A stretch of DNA of 64,000 nucleotides from Neostapfia colusana (Eukaryota > Streptophyta > Magnoliopsida > Poales > Poaceae): the NCBI GenBank assembly GCA_030760725.1, contig JASWHV010000007.1:25704824-25768823 (forward strand). The letters are read 5' to 3'. Numbering within the stretch: position 1 is the first letter of the stretch; every line of letters begins with the position of its first letter. The position numbers and the translations under genes were made by a program. Below are positions 1 through 11,137 of this stretch, in pieces. Below the pieces are notes generated by a model. The model did no database searches and was not told the origin of the DNA. It saw nothing but the letters and a program-made list of their open reading frames with translations.

Positions 1-2314
1 CTCATGCCGAGTTTCCCGAGGTTTCCCTGAGTGTGGCGACGCGATTAGCGCACGCAGAAGATGGTCAGAAGGGCGGGAACACGTTGCCGAGGTAGCACAG
101 AGGCATAGGGCTCGTCGCCGGCGAGCTATGGCGGTTAGCCGGCGGCGACATGGTGTCCAGCGGGTTCAGCACCCGAGATTACGTGGGGGCGGCGAGTCTC
201 GTCGGCTCCGGTGAGCCAGATCGCCGGGAACGCTGACCTCGCCGGAGCTCCGGCGGCTCGGGGCGGCGACGTCGGGAGGTAGACGAAGGGCGCGGCCCCA
301 CCTGTCAGCCCCTGTGTTAATCGCGCGCGAGCCCCGCTGTCAGCCTCTGGTTTAGCGCGGGAGGGGAATTTCTGTAGGAAAATAATTCAGGGATTAGCTC
401 AAACTTTAGAAATCCATAACCTTGGCTAGGAAGCTCCAAATTTAGTGATTCAAATTGGGTTGGATTCATCTTGCCTAGCTCTGTCCAGATATACAATCCA
501 ATTTGTATGAAACCCATTAATTAATTCTGGAAAATTCTTTAAAGCTTTTCAGCAAAAGAATTTTAGAGGGAGTTTGGTTCATCCAAAAATCCCCAAATTT
601 TACCAGAATGTTCTTTAGGACATTAGTAAACCCCTGTAAAAGTTTAAGACCATTTGGAGTTGATTTGGTCAGAGCAATTCAAATTGGAAGGTGCTGTGTT
701 CCTTTGAATACAGAAACATTTTCAGAGAATTTCCAAAACTTGGAAATTCAGTTCTGGGCAAATCTTAACCCCAAAAATGTTAGGAAAATTCATGCAAACT
801 CTATGAGCTATAATTGAAATTGTAGTTCATTAAGTTGAGCATGAACAGGGGTATTACCTCAGAATAAATTCTTCCTTGCTGATTTGCCAAGAGAATTATT
901 CTGAGCAAACCACTCCATGAAAAGTGCTAATGTTTGGTCCAGAGAGTTTTCTTGTGACAAGGAACTCACACAAAAATTCTCAGCTCCATTGGAGCTCTAG
1001 ATCACCCCTGTCCTGTTTAACCACTTAAGGGATTAATGTGGAAAAGGGGGGAAAACCACTTAGCATTTAACCATGTGATTAAGTCCAAGCCAAACCACCA
1101 ACACCAGTTCATCTTTAAATTCTTAAACAAAGTTCCAGGTGTTAGAGGCTGGTTATTAGAACTAATAGTAGAAGTCTTACTCTAAAACTCATATTTGCAT
1201 CTAAATTAACATGTAGTATTTCATTAACGTATAGCCGTTGAAGAAGAGACTCCGGAAGTGCTGGACTTCCTTCTTCCGGACGAGGAACTAACTACTGACC
1301 AGCAGCAACAAGGCAAGCCCCGGTTTGTATTAACCTTTTTATAAGTCTTACTTTGTTTACATGTGTCATATGAAGTATGTATGTGCATTAGGTATATGAT
1401 GAATGAAACCCCACTTGCATAACCAAAGGTTCCTAAGAGAGTGAGGGTAGTGTCAAGGACCTCGAAGTAGACAGGCTATGCTTAATGAGTCATAGGACTT
1501 CGGTACAAGTCGAGTAGTTGGAATCTACTCGCGAGATAGGCATTGAGACATACGGGTTCGGTTGAGTGATGTGAGATCACTTTAGTAATAAAAATGAGAC
1601 TAGGCAGGGGCTAGGGCGCAGCAAGAGTGAGTCTTGTGTGCGCAGCCCTGCCCGTGTTGATTGAGGACCGATCCGTGTGCGGCCCTGCTGAACAAGTATT
1701 GAACGTACCGAAGGCATATCGGATATATGGGCCCCGATAAACCGATGTAGCCTAAACCTCCGGGCGTCGAGGCATAGCACACCGATTTATAGGTGTAGGT
1801 TGAGGGCAGCAAGGTGGAAATCTGCCAATGGGCATAGAGAGATGCTCCGTGTGGGGAACCTCCTGCTCGTTTCGGTGCGACCGGTTCGACGTTTGGGCTG
1901 TCGGGTGAAAGGTTGTCCCGTACGACATCGAGTGAGCGTGCTGTGCAGCTCCACGGGTGGGCGTACGTGACGTGCTCTTTGGGTTTTACCTGCAGGTGTA
2001 TATCGAGTCGATTCACCGTCCCTCGCGGTGACGAGTACCGCTTGTTCACTGTGTCGTAACGTAGACTAATGGATGAAATATGTTGATTCAATGATGCTGA
2101 TTGATATAATTGTATTGCTACATGTGTGCCACCAAATACTTCTTACTAAATTTCAGATTTCATGAACTGTTAACTTGTTGCTAAAAGATGAACTAAGGAT
2201 GAACTTGTAGGCGTGTCGTTTTGCTGAAATGTTCTTATGACGTGTGCTGTCGGGTGTCGCATCGCGCGGCACCACCCTCTACGATCCTGGATGAGCGGAT
2301 TCCGGTCCGCCACA
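1..2314 (+). repeat. Gypsy-A 5' LTR (partial)
   Basis: The sequence repeats almost base for base at 8413-11137 and ends in CCGCCACA, directly before the primer-binding site. Over about 780 aligned bases (541-1320 against 8982-9760) I count by eye only about seven differences. Compared with the 3' LTR it lacks 382 bp (the equivalent of 10675-11056) and about 29 bp near 8741-8775. Short ORFs inside it are not credible genes. Confidence 0.93.
1511..1531 (+). other. Hairpin motif in LTR (CGAGTAG / TTGGAAT loop / CTACTCG)
   Basis: A perfect 7-bp stem with a 7-nt loop. The same structure is at 9952-9972 in the 3' LTR. Related, partly altered versions occur in the LTRs of Gypsy-B (about 15969-15989), Gypsy-D (near 55835) and solo LTR-2 (near 60925). 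No function is known to me. Confidence 0.6.
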
Positions 2315-2317
2315 GCC

Positions 2318-2329
2318 TGGTATCAGAGC
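2318..2329 (+). other. Primer-binding site, initiator Met tRNA type
   Basis: TGGTATCAGAGC is the usual plant complement of the 3' end of initiator methionine tRNA. It lies 3 bp after the 5' LTR ends at 2314. Minus-strand cDNA synthesis would begin here. Confidence 0.93.
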
Positions 2330-4159
2330 TGCAGTGGGGATAGCACAGTACTAAAGGACTGCATTATGGGAAAAACTTAGGTATACGGTGAGGATTCGGT
2401 AGTTGCCCAAGTAAGGACTATATTAGCATAGTTACTTAAAGTGGCAAAGACTAACTTATGTGTTATAATTCTGAATTTCAATTATGTAACGACGCACCTA
2501 CGCTCTGGTAAGTATGGTAAGGAACGCCACCGAAAGCGGTTCAATTTCGGTTAGCTCCCCCTGACGAGGAACGTGGCTCAGGGATAGAGTCTCACAGCTT
2601 GGTGTGAGATGTCATATGAATCTCTTGGACTGTTCATGTCCCTGAGTTCATATGAAACGCTGATCCCTAGCGTGCATTAGGCAAGTAAGCAGAGACCCCA
2701 TCGCGTGGTCAGTAACGCGAGAGTGTGTTCGTCTGGAAATAGCCCAGGAGGACATACGCAGCGCTTGCCATCGGCGTGCCCTGCAGGGCAGTAGGTGGTA
2801 TCTGTTGGGTTGATAACATTCCCAACCGTGACGACCCGTTCATGACATACTCGGGTTCCCCGTCGTGTGGTGTTGAAACATGATCAAGTGCCTTGAGACG
2901 TGACTTAGCTCAAGGACGGCCGTATGACAATGATACGGGCGTTTGTATTTACTTTCAAATATGGAACTGCCTGAAATGAATAACCATTGAGTGCACCATT
3001 ATTGTGTGGTCTTCTGCAGGTACTAACCACGTATGTATCCGTGTAGAAAACGTGTGCGAGAGGCCGTTTAGTGCCACACTTGAGACGTATATGCCGGTAT
3101 GATCCGGTTAGGATTTTCTTTTGTGAGGAACGTAGTACCGAAATATTGTAGGCATATGCATGAAAATAATGATAACAAGGGATTAAAATCTATAGGTTTC
3201 TATTTAGGACCCTGGTTGGGTATAAGAATGGGATAGTGATGAGTGTAGTTCCAAAAAGACTGAAAAACAGAGTGCTCGGTTTTGGGACAGCAAGTTTGCT
3301 GATCTTCAACAGGGCGTAACTCACCGGTCTTTTAGCCCAGAGGGGGTGCTACATAGCTCTGGAAAGGTATTGAAGTACTCTACAACTTTGTTGTAGACTT
3401 CCAGAGCTGAAACTCACCTTAAGATGGCTTAAAGCCCAGAGAAATGTAAACTGTCCAGAACCAGGGCAGAGTAAAACATCCTCTGAACTGATCTGTTTTT
3501 CAAATATAACTCCCAGTAGAAAAATCTAAAATTGTCATATAATACATCCTTAGAAAGAGTAGAAGATGTGTGAAATCTTTGCAATTCAAAGTTTCTGAAG
3601 TTCCAGCACAGAATTTAGTGGAAATCAGGGTTGAAAACAGCCACTTCCAAGGGAGGTGCTGTTAAAATTCTTCCAGAAATTCTGCTAATTTTGAATTAGC
3701 ATAAATTTTTAATCAAAGCTGATCTGGGGGCAAATGAGTACTCGTTGGAAAGATACTGAAGTTAACTTGAACTTTGGTATTCAACTTGAGTCATGAAGAT
3801 GCACAGAACCAGATCAAAACTTGGAATAGGTAGAAACTGGTCATTCTGACAGAAGAATGACAGTTGAGCTCATTGAAGAGGGTGTTGTACCCTAAGGGTG
3901 GTATGCGTGATGACAACGCGATAGTAATGTCTCGTAGTGACCAAACCTAGTTATGTTGAGCTTCCAAAGTGGAGGTTCATCAAGTTGGATTAAACTAGCT
4001 TGTGTTTGGTCTGGTAATGGTGTAGCTTGTGCAAAGTTATTACACTATTTACTTACGAGATGTATCGCATGTTTTCATTGTCATTATGTTTTACACCTAT
4101 TTCATTTAGACTGCATGCAAAATGTTGCGGGACTGATGTTTAATATCGTGTGGTTGCAG
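2330..4159 (+). other. Gypsy-A untranslated leader, no gene seen
   Basis: About 1.8 kb of AT-leaning sequence lies between the primer-binding site and gag. I see no credible coding region and no known domain. It ends in TTGCAG directly before the gag ATG, which looks like a 3' splice site, so the leader could be partly removed by splicing (inference). Confidence 0.7.
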
Positions 4160-6103
4160 ATGGTTCGTACTAGGACCACGCACGAGGTTGGTGGCTCTAG
4201 CCAACAGGGAGGTGATGACTCCCAGCCACCGGCCTACGACAGCACCCCGCAGCAGCAGCCACCACCGCCGCCTCCGCTTACTCTAGCGGATGTGATAGCG
4301 GCATTGGTGGGAGGTCATGAGGAGCAGACCGACCTGCTCCGCACGATCGTGCAGAATACGTCCCAGGCGGGAGGACGTCAAGAGCGAGGGCCTCGTGAGC
4401 CCCGCGAAGTGTCGTACTCGGATTTCATGAGTACGCACCCTCCAGTGTTCACCGAAGCTGAAGAACCACTGGAGGCGGACAACTGGCTGCGGACTATCGA
4501 GTCCAAGTTCGGGCTGCTCCAGTGTACGGAGCGGCAGAAGACACTGTTCGCAGCACAGCAGCTCCACGGTGCCGCTGGTGCGTGGTGGGCGAATTATGTC
4601 GCCTCACGTCCGGCTGGCCATGCCGTGGAATGGCAAGAGTTCCGGGAGGCGTTCCGCGCCTATCACATTCCTCCCGGGATAATGAAGAGGAAGTTCCAAG
4701 AATTTTTGGAACTGAAGCAGGGCGGGAGGAGTGCCCACGACTACTCCCGTGCCTTCAACCATCTGGCACAGTATGCGTCAGACTACATCTCCACGGAGGA
4801 GAAGAAGAGGGAGCACTTCTATCGGGGGTTACACCCCGAAATGAAGACCCACCTCGTACAGTGGAACCGCGGCACATTCAACGACTTAGTCAATGCCGCC
4901 ATCATGCAAGAGGACGCTCAGCGGGAGTTAGCAGCTGAGCAGAGGAAGCGCAGCGCTCCACCCAGCGGTGGGAGTGGCGCTCCCCAGAAGTACCGTATGG
5001 TGTATCGGACACCATCCGGGCAGCAGTGGCGTCCACCGGCGCGACCTCAGCAGTTCGGGGGACGTTCGTTCCAAGCACCCCCGTTCCATCTGCCGATGCC
5101 ACCACCAAGACAGCAGCAGCAGCAGACGGTACCCCGGGCGTTTCAACCGCCGCAACGCGCCCCGGGTTTCCGTCCACCGATCAGCGGGGGACCGCCCCGT
5201 TTCACCTGCTTCACGTGTGGCCAGGCGGGCCACTTTGTGAAGGACTGTCCCCAGGGGCAGCAGAGCAGCGGGCAAGCCCAGCTCCAGGGCGGTGCTCGAG
5301 GCCGACCTCCGGTGAAGAAGGTTGGTCAGCGGACTGGAGGCGTCCGCAACCTCGACAATGAGGGCGCCCCAGAGGGAGATAACGTGCTGGCGGGTACGTT
5401 TACTCTCAACAATCAAGCCATCATCATATTATTTGATTCTGGTGCAACCCACAGCTTTATAAGTGCATCCTATGTGGCTAAACATCAATTGCAAGTCTTC
5501 CCAACCGACTGCACTTATATGATATGCTCACCGGGAGGGAAGATTTCAGCTAATATGATGATTCCAAAGGCACCTCTGTGCTTAGGTGGGAAACTATATC
5601 CCACCACCTTGATAATCCTTATGGGACAAAAGATTGATGCAATCTTAGGGATGTCATGGCTGCAATACCATGGCGCTGTCCTAGAGACTCGGACACGGAC
5701 GGTTCACTTAAATTCTCCATTCCACCGTCCGCATTCCATGGTGTTAGACATGCCAGTCCGGGAAGTTTTAGCAATTAATAATGCTGAAGTTCTCAAGTTA
5801 GAAGACATCCCCGTAGTCCGGGAGTATCCTGATGTGTTCCCGGATGATCTTCCGGGCATGCCACCTGAGCGGGATGTCGAGTTCAAGATCGAGCTCGCAC
5901 CTGGGACTACGCCCATATCACGGAGACCATACAAGATGGCTCCAAATGAGCTGGCGGAACTGAAAGAACAGCTCAATGATCTGTTGAGCAAGGGTTTCAT
6001 TAGGCCGAGTTCCTCGCCTTGGGGATGCTCGGCGCTATTTGTAAAGAAGAAGGATGAAACCCTGAGGCCGTGTGGGATTACCCCTAACAGCCAACAAGCA
6101 TGA
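4160..6103 (+). pseudogene. Gypsy-A gag-protease-RT start, truncated polyprotein
   Basis: The open frame starts upstream at 3953, but the conserved protein begins at the ATG at 4160 (residues MVRTRTTHEV), giving about 647 codons. Roughly in order there is a Pro/Gln-rich N-terminus; a Retrotrans_gag capsid domain (about residues 100-250, with WLRTIESKF and a WW pair); a CCHC zinc knuckle CFTCGQAGHFVKDC (about 349-362); an intact aspartic protease motif FDSGATHSF (about 423); and only the start of reverse transcriptase (about 553-640, ending after KKKDETLRPC). Near 6072 the sequence jumps into integrase in another frame, so the last residues are junk. The catalytic RT motifs are gone. Gag and protease look structurally complete, so particle formation is conceivable but cDNA synthesis is not. 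Confidence 0.9.
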
Positions 6104-7103
6104 TTCCATATGGGTAATCGTTGATCGGTTAACCAAGACGGCTCACTTCATTCCGGTGAATACACGTTACAATGCCGGCAAATATGTGGAGCTATACATA
6201 GCGAAGATTCTATGCCTATACGGGGTACCCAAGACCATTGTCTCAGATCGAGGTGCATTATTTGTATCTCACTTTTGGGAGCAGCTACACGCTGCATTGG
6301 GTACTAAATTGATCAGGAGCTCCGCTTATCACCCTCAAACAGATGGCCAGACAGAGAGGGTGAATCAAGTTCTGGAAGACATGTTGAGAGCATGTGCCAT
6401 CCACCATGGTAGGAACTGGGATGATCACCTACCATTGGCATAATTCTCGTACAACAACGGTTATCAGGCGAGTATCCAGATGGCACCCTACGAAGCTCTC
6501 TACGGTCGTAAATGCTGCACCCCATTAAATTGGTGCGAGTCCGGTGAAAGGGTCACATTCGGAGTTGATGTGGTGAACGACGCCGAAGAGCGCGTTCGGA
6601 CAATTCAAGCCAATTTGAAGGCCGCTCAATCCCGACAGAAGAGCTACGCTGATAAGAGGCGTAGACCGTTGCACTTTGACGTTGGGGAACACGTGTTCCT
6701 CCGCGTGTCTCCAATGAAGGGCGTGCACCGGTTCGGTGTGAAAGGGAAGCTCGCTCCCCGTTTTATTGGACCCTACGCTATCACCGAGAAGTGTGGACCA
6801 GCGGCGTATCGATTGGAACTACCGGCATCTCTGGCGGGTGTTCACGATGTTTTCCATGTTTCGCAACTGCGAAAATGCTTGAAGCATACCGCTGTTGTTC
6901 CTATCGAAGACGTTGGCGAGTTGAAACCGGATTTAACATATGATGAGTATCCGGTGGAAATTATTGATGAGAAAGCCCGAACCACGCGTAGCAGAACGTT
7001 GTGGTTCTACAAAATACTCTGGAGTAACCACACCGCCGAAGAAGCGACGTGGGAGAGCGAGGAGTTCCTTCGCTCAAATTACCCGGAGTTCATGGCTTCC
7101 TAA
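6072..7103 (+). pseudogene. Gypsy-A integrase core and chromodomain remnant
   Basis: This resumes the pol polyprotein within the integrase catalytic core, at GLPLTANKHDSIW. Visible catalytic features are the D of VDRLTKTAHF, the D of VSDRGALF and the E of DGQTERVNQ. An in-frame stop at 6441-6443 falls where relatives have glutamate (LPLAEF...), and the frame then stays open to 7103. The C-terminal part holds the GPF/Y-type region (KLAPRFIGPYAI) and a chromodomain-like tail (WESEEFLRSNYPEF), which in chromoviruses is thought to direct insertion to heterochromatin. The upstream deletion removed the HHCC zinc-binding N-terminus. No intact integrase can be made. Confidence 0.9.
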
Positions 7104-7143
7104 CACGGGTAAGTCCCTATTACTTCGCTATCTCTTCTTTAAT

Positions 7144-7160
7144 AATCTCGGAACGAGATT
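7144..7160 (+). other. Inverted repeat beside the polypurine tract (AATCTCG-GAA-CGAGATT)
   Basis: A 7-bp perfect stem with a GAA loop lies between the pol stop and the polypurine tract. The same structure stands at the same place in Gypsy-B (13001-13017), Gypsy-C (19194-19211) and Gypsy-D (58722-58738). Confidence 0.75.
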
Positions 7161-7165
7161 CTTTT

Positions 7166-7178
7166 AAGGGGGGAGGGA
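7166..7178 (+). other. Gypsy-A polypurine tract
   Basis: AAGGGGGGAGGGA lies directly before the 3' LTR, the expected primer site for plus-strand DNA synthesis. Confidence 0.9.
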
Positions 7179-10100
7179 TGTAAAAGCCCAAGAAAAGGGA
7201 CTTGCAAAAACTTTTTCTTCACCTGACAACACCACAGTTTTTATTGTGGAAATCTTAGGAAATATTGTGAAGAGCATGTAACCTCCATCAAAAGAATGAT
7301 TAGAGGGGAAAGCCTTCACTTTCACAAAGTAGGGTTTCTACACATGAACATGAGAGGTTGAGCTCACCCCTAGAATTTAAAGTGTCTTGGGAAGGTTCAG
7401 TCCAAAGCTCATGCAAATTCAACACTTTTTGAGGCACTTTTGGGTTATTTCAAAAAGAGGCCAATTTGAATATAAATTCAAATTGCAGCAACTTTCATCA
7501 CCCAAATTCAAAAGTTAGCTCCATATCTATACTCAGTACATTTTTCTGAGTAAACCCACCAATTTTCATCTCCATTGGAGCTCATCTTGTCAAGAGCTAA
7601 ATTTGCAAGAATTCAAAACTGAATGTGAATTTCAGTTTAAATATGAAGCAAATTTAACCAAACAAAGTTTGAATTTGAGAATTCAAATTCAAACAAAGAC
7701 TTGGTGACTAAGTCTCACATTAAATTGTGAGTAGCTGAGGATATTTTGGCACAACAGAATTCAGAAAATTGGAAAAACAAAAGAGTTAGAGGGGAGGCCC
7801 ACTGGTCAGTAGACTTAGCACAGAAGTCTCCTCAGCCGACTTCCTCGACCGAGTGCGCTCGCCAGCTGCAGCCAGCGTCGGCGCCCGACCACCTCGGCCG
7901 GCCAGCTCCTGCTTCGGCAGAGGAGGTGGCACAGCAGGTGTCGCGCTCTCCACTGGCCTCAGGGGCCTATAAAAGGCCCGAGACCGCCGACGAGTTACTG
8001 ATTTTCGCGAGTTCCGTAACCAGCAGCCTAGTCGCCCGAGCTCCGATCGTATGCCACCCCAGCTGTGATCATCTTCTGGCTTTGACCTCCATAGGAAAGT
8101 GAAGCGCTAGCTCGTCCTCACGACCACCGCGCAAACCGTTCCAAGGTTCGACCTTTGTGCGCGGAGAATTTTCCAGTTTAGGGCGAGTAGCTCCTTTTGG
8201 GACCCAATTAGGTTTAGGAGAAATTCGGGAAGCTTAGTGGGTGGGAGGTCGGACGGAGCTGTGGGAGAGCATCTAGAGGTTCTGGCGACCCTTCTCGATC
8301 GAAAACCGGAAGGAAATCACCGCCGGAACCCTAAGTTCACCCTAGGACAGTATGGCGGAGGAGGGGGTCGCCGGTGAGGTCTGGGTTGCCGGCCATTTAG
8401 GGCCCAACAGAGCTCATGCCGAGTTTCCCGAGGTTTCCCTGAGTGTGGCGACGCGATTAGCGCACGCAGAAGATGGTCAGAAGGGCGGGAACACGTTGCC
8501 GAGGTAGCACAGAGGCATAGGGCTCGTCGCCGGCGAGCTATGGCGGTTAGCCGGCGGTGACATGGTGTCCAGCGGGTTCAGCACCCGAGATTACGTGGGG
8601 GCGGCGAGTCTCGTCGGCTCTGGTGAGCCAGATCGCCGGGAACGCTGACCTCGCCGGAGATCCGGCGGCTCGGGGCGGCGACGTCGGGAGGTAGACGAAG
8701 GGCGCGGCCCCACCTGTCAGCCCCTGTGTTAATCGCGCGCGAGCACGCGGTTAGTTCAATTTAAACGGGCGGGCCCTGCTGTCAGCCTCTGGTTTAGCGC
8801 GGGAGGGGAATTTCTGTAGGAAAATAATTCAGGGATTAGCTCAAACTTTAGAAATCCATAACCTTGGCTAGGAAGCTCCAAATTTAGTGATTCAAATTGG
8901 GTTGGATTCAACTTGCCTAGCTCTGTCCAGATATACAACCCAATTTGTATGAAACCCATTAATTAATTCTGGAAATTCTTTAAATCTTTTCAGCAAAAGA
9001 ATTTTAGAGGGAGTTTGGTTCATCCAAAAATCCCCAAATTTTACCAGAATGTTCTTTAGGACATTAGTAAACCCCTGTAAAAGTTTCAGACCATTTGGAG
9101 TTGATTTGGTCAGAGCAATTCAAATTGGAAGGTGCTGTGTTCCTTTGAATACAGAAACATTTTCAGAGAATTTCCAAAACTTGGAAATTCAGTTCTGGGC
9201 AAATATTAACCCCAAAAATGTTAGGAAAATTCTTGCAAACTCTATGAGCTATAATTGAAATTGTAGTTCATTAAGTTGAGCATGAACAGGGGTATTACCT
9301 CAGAATAAATTCTTCCTTGCTGATTTGCCAAGAGAATTATTCTGAGCAAACCACTCCATGAAAAGTGCTAATGTTTGGTCCAGAGAGTTTTCTTGTGACA
9401 AGGAACTCACACAAAAATTCTCAGCTCCATTGGAGCTCTAGATCACCCCTGTCCTGTTTAACCACTTAAGGGATTAATGTGGAAAAGGGGGGAAAACCAC
9501 TTAGCATTTAACCATGTGATTAAGTCCAAGCCAAACCACCAACACCAGTTCATCTTTAAATTCTTAAACAAAGTTCCAGGTGTTAGAGGCTGGTTATTAG
9601 AACTAATAGTAGAAGTCTTACTCTAAAACTCACATTTGCATCTAAATTAACATGTAGTATTTCATTAACGTGTAGCCGTTGAAGAAGAGACTCCGGAAGT
9701 GCTGGACTTCCTTCTTCCGGACGAGGAACTAACTACTGACCAGCAGCAACAAGGCAAGCCCCGGTTTGCATTAACCTTTTTATAAGTCTTACTTTGTTTA
9801 CATGTGTCATATGAAGTATGTATGTGCATTAGGTATATGATGAATGAAACCCCACTTGCATAACCAAAGGTTCCTAAGAGAGTGAGGGTAGTGTCAAGGA
9901 CCTCGAAGTAGACAGGCTATGCTTAATGAGTCATAGGACTTCGGTACAAGTCGAGTAGTTGGAATCTACTCGCGAGATAGGCATTGGGACATACGGGTTC
10001 TGTTGAGTGATGTGAGATCACTTTAGTAATAAAAATGAGACTAGGCAGGGGCTAGGGCGCAGCAAGAGTGAGTCTTGTGTGCGCAGCCCTGCCCGTGTCG

Positions 10101-11137
10101 ATTGAGGATCGATCCGTGTGCGGCCCTGCTGAACAAGTATTGAACGTACCGAAGGCATATCGGATATATGGGCCCCGATAAACCGATATAGCCTAAACAT
10201 CCGGGCGTCGAGGCATAGCACACCGATTTATAGGTGTAGGTTGAGGGCAGCAAGGTGGAAATCTGCCAACGGGTATAGAGAGATGCTCCGTGTGGGGAAC
10301 CTCCTGCTCGTTTCGGTGCGACCGGTTCGACGTTTGGGCTGTTGGGTGAAAGGTTGTCCCGTACGACATCGAGTGAGCGTGCTGTGCAGCTCCACGGGTG
10401 GGCGTACGTGACGTGCTCTTTGGGTTTTACCTGCAGGTGTATATCGAGTCGATTCGCCGTCCCTCGCAGTGACGAGTACCGCTTGTTCACTGCGTCGTAA
10501 CGTAGACTAACGGATGAAATATGTTGATTCAATGATGCTGATTGATATAATTGTATTGCTACATGTGTGCCACAAAATACTGCTTACTAAATTTCAGATT
10601 TCATGAACTGTTAACTTGTTGCTAAAAGATGAACTAAGGATGAACTTGTAGGCGTGTCGTTTTGCTGAAATGTTACTAACCTATGCCTTGGTATACCTCA
10701 TGTAGAGTTTCATGCTTAGGTGAGTCGGTTAAGCCTTGCTGAGCCTTTGTGCTCATGGTTGCTGCTTAAGTGTTTTTTTTCAGGTGAGGAGCCACCCACG
10801 GACTCGGAGTACGAGTCCACCGGCGAGGGTTACCCTCCGTCGGGGACCACGGCTGAGTGGGAGCCGTACACGCCGCGCTGAGCTGAGGAGTGCAGCTAGT
10901 GTGGGTTGCCCTAGGGCTGGGCAACCAACTTTTGCTAGATAGGTGGGCGTGAGTTGTCTAGTGTAGACTTCCGCTGTGTAACATAAACAATAGTTGTAAC
11001 TGAAGTTTGTACCTGTTTGTACAGTTTCAGTTGTTTCCCATGTAATATATTATGTTCTTATGACGTGTGCTGTCGGGTGTCGCATCGTGCGGCACCACCC
11101 TCTGCGATCCTGGATGAGCGGATTCCGGTCCGCCACA
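7179..11137 (+). repeat. Gypsy-A 3' LTR, complete (3959 bp)
   Basis: It starts TGTAAAAGCCC after the polypurine tract and ends GTCCGCCACA, matching the end of the 5' LTR, with canonical TG...CA termini. A TATA box at 7968 puts U3 at about 0.8 kb and leaves about 3.1 kb for R and U5, which is unusually long. It holds a 382-bp stretch (10675-11056) absent from the 5' LTR but present in the related Gypsy-D LTR, so the 5' copy lost it. Confidence 0.93.
7968..7975 (+). promoter_or_regulatory. TATA box of the Gypsy-A LTR promoter
   Basis: TATAAAAG sits in a GC-richer setting (GGGGCCTATAAAAGGCCC) about 790 bp into the LTR. Transcription would start roughly 25-35 bp downstream, defining the U3/R boundary. 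Confidence 0.65.

Larger units (their letters stand above)
1..11137 (+). mobile_element. Gypsy-A: Tekay-like chromovirus, internally deleted
   Basis: This is a Ty3/gypsy LTR retrotransposon in plus orientation. In order it has a 5' LTR (left part outside the window), an iMet-type primer-binding site, a leader, gag-protease-RT start, integrase-chromodomain, a polypurine tract and a complete 3' LTR. Position 1 corresponds to 8413 in the 3' LTR, so about 1.23 kb of the 5' LTR is missing on the left. Most of RT, RNase H and the N-terminal part of integrase are deleted, so any movement would need proteins from a relative. Its right end falls exactly inside the RNase H coding sequence of Gypsy-B, which implies insertion into that element. 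The target duplication would start ggacg; its other copy lies outside the window. Confidence 0.93.

Noticed and set aside
1600..2091. 163-codon minus-strand ORF in the LTR as a gene
   Set aside because: No recognisable domain, and the repeated occurrence is explained by LTR homology. Kept only as a low-interest observation.
4902..5416. Several overlapping ORFs in gag on both strands
   Set aside because: Shadows of the GC-rich gag reading frame, which carries the gag and zinc-knuckle motifs.
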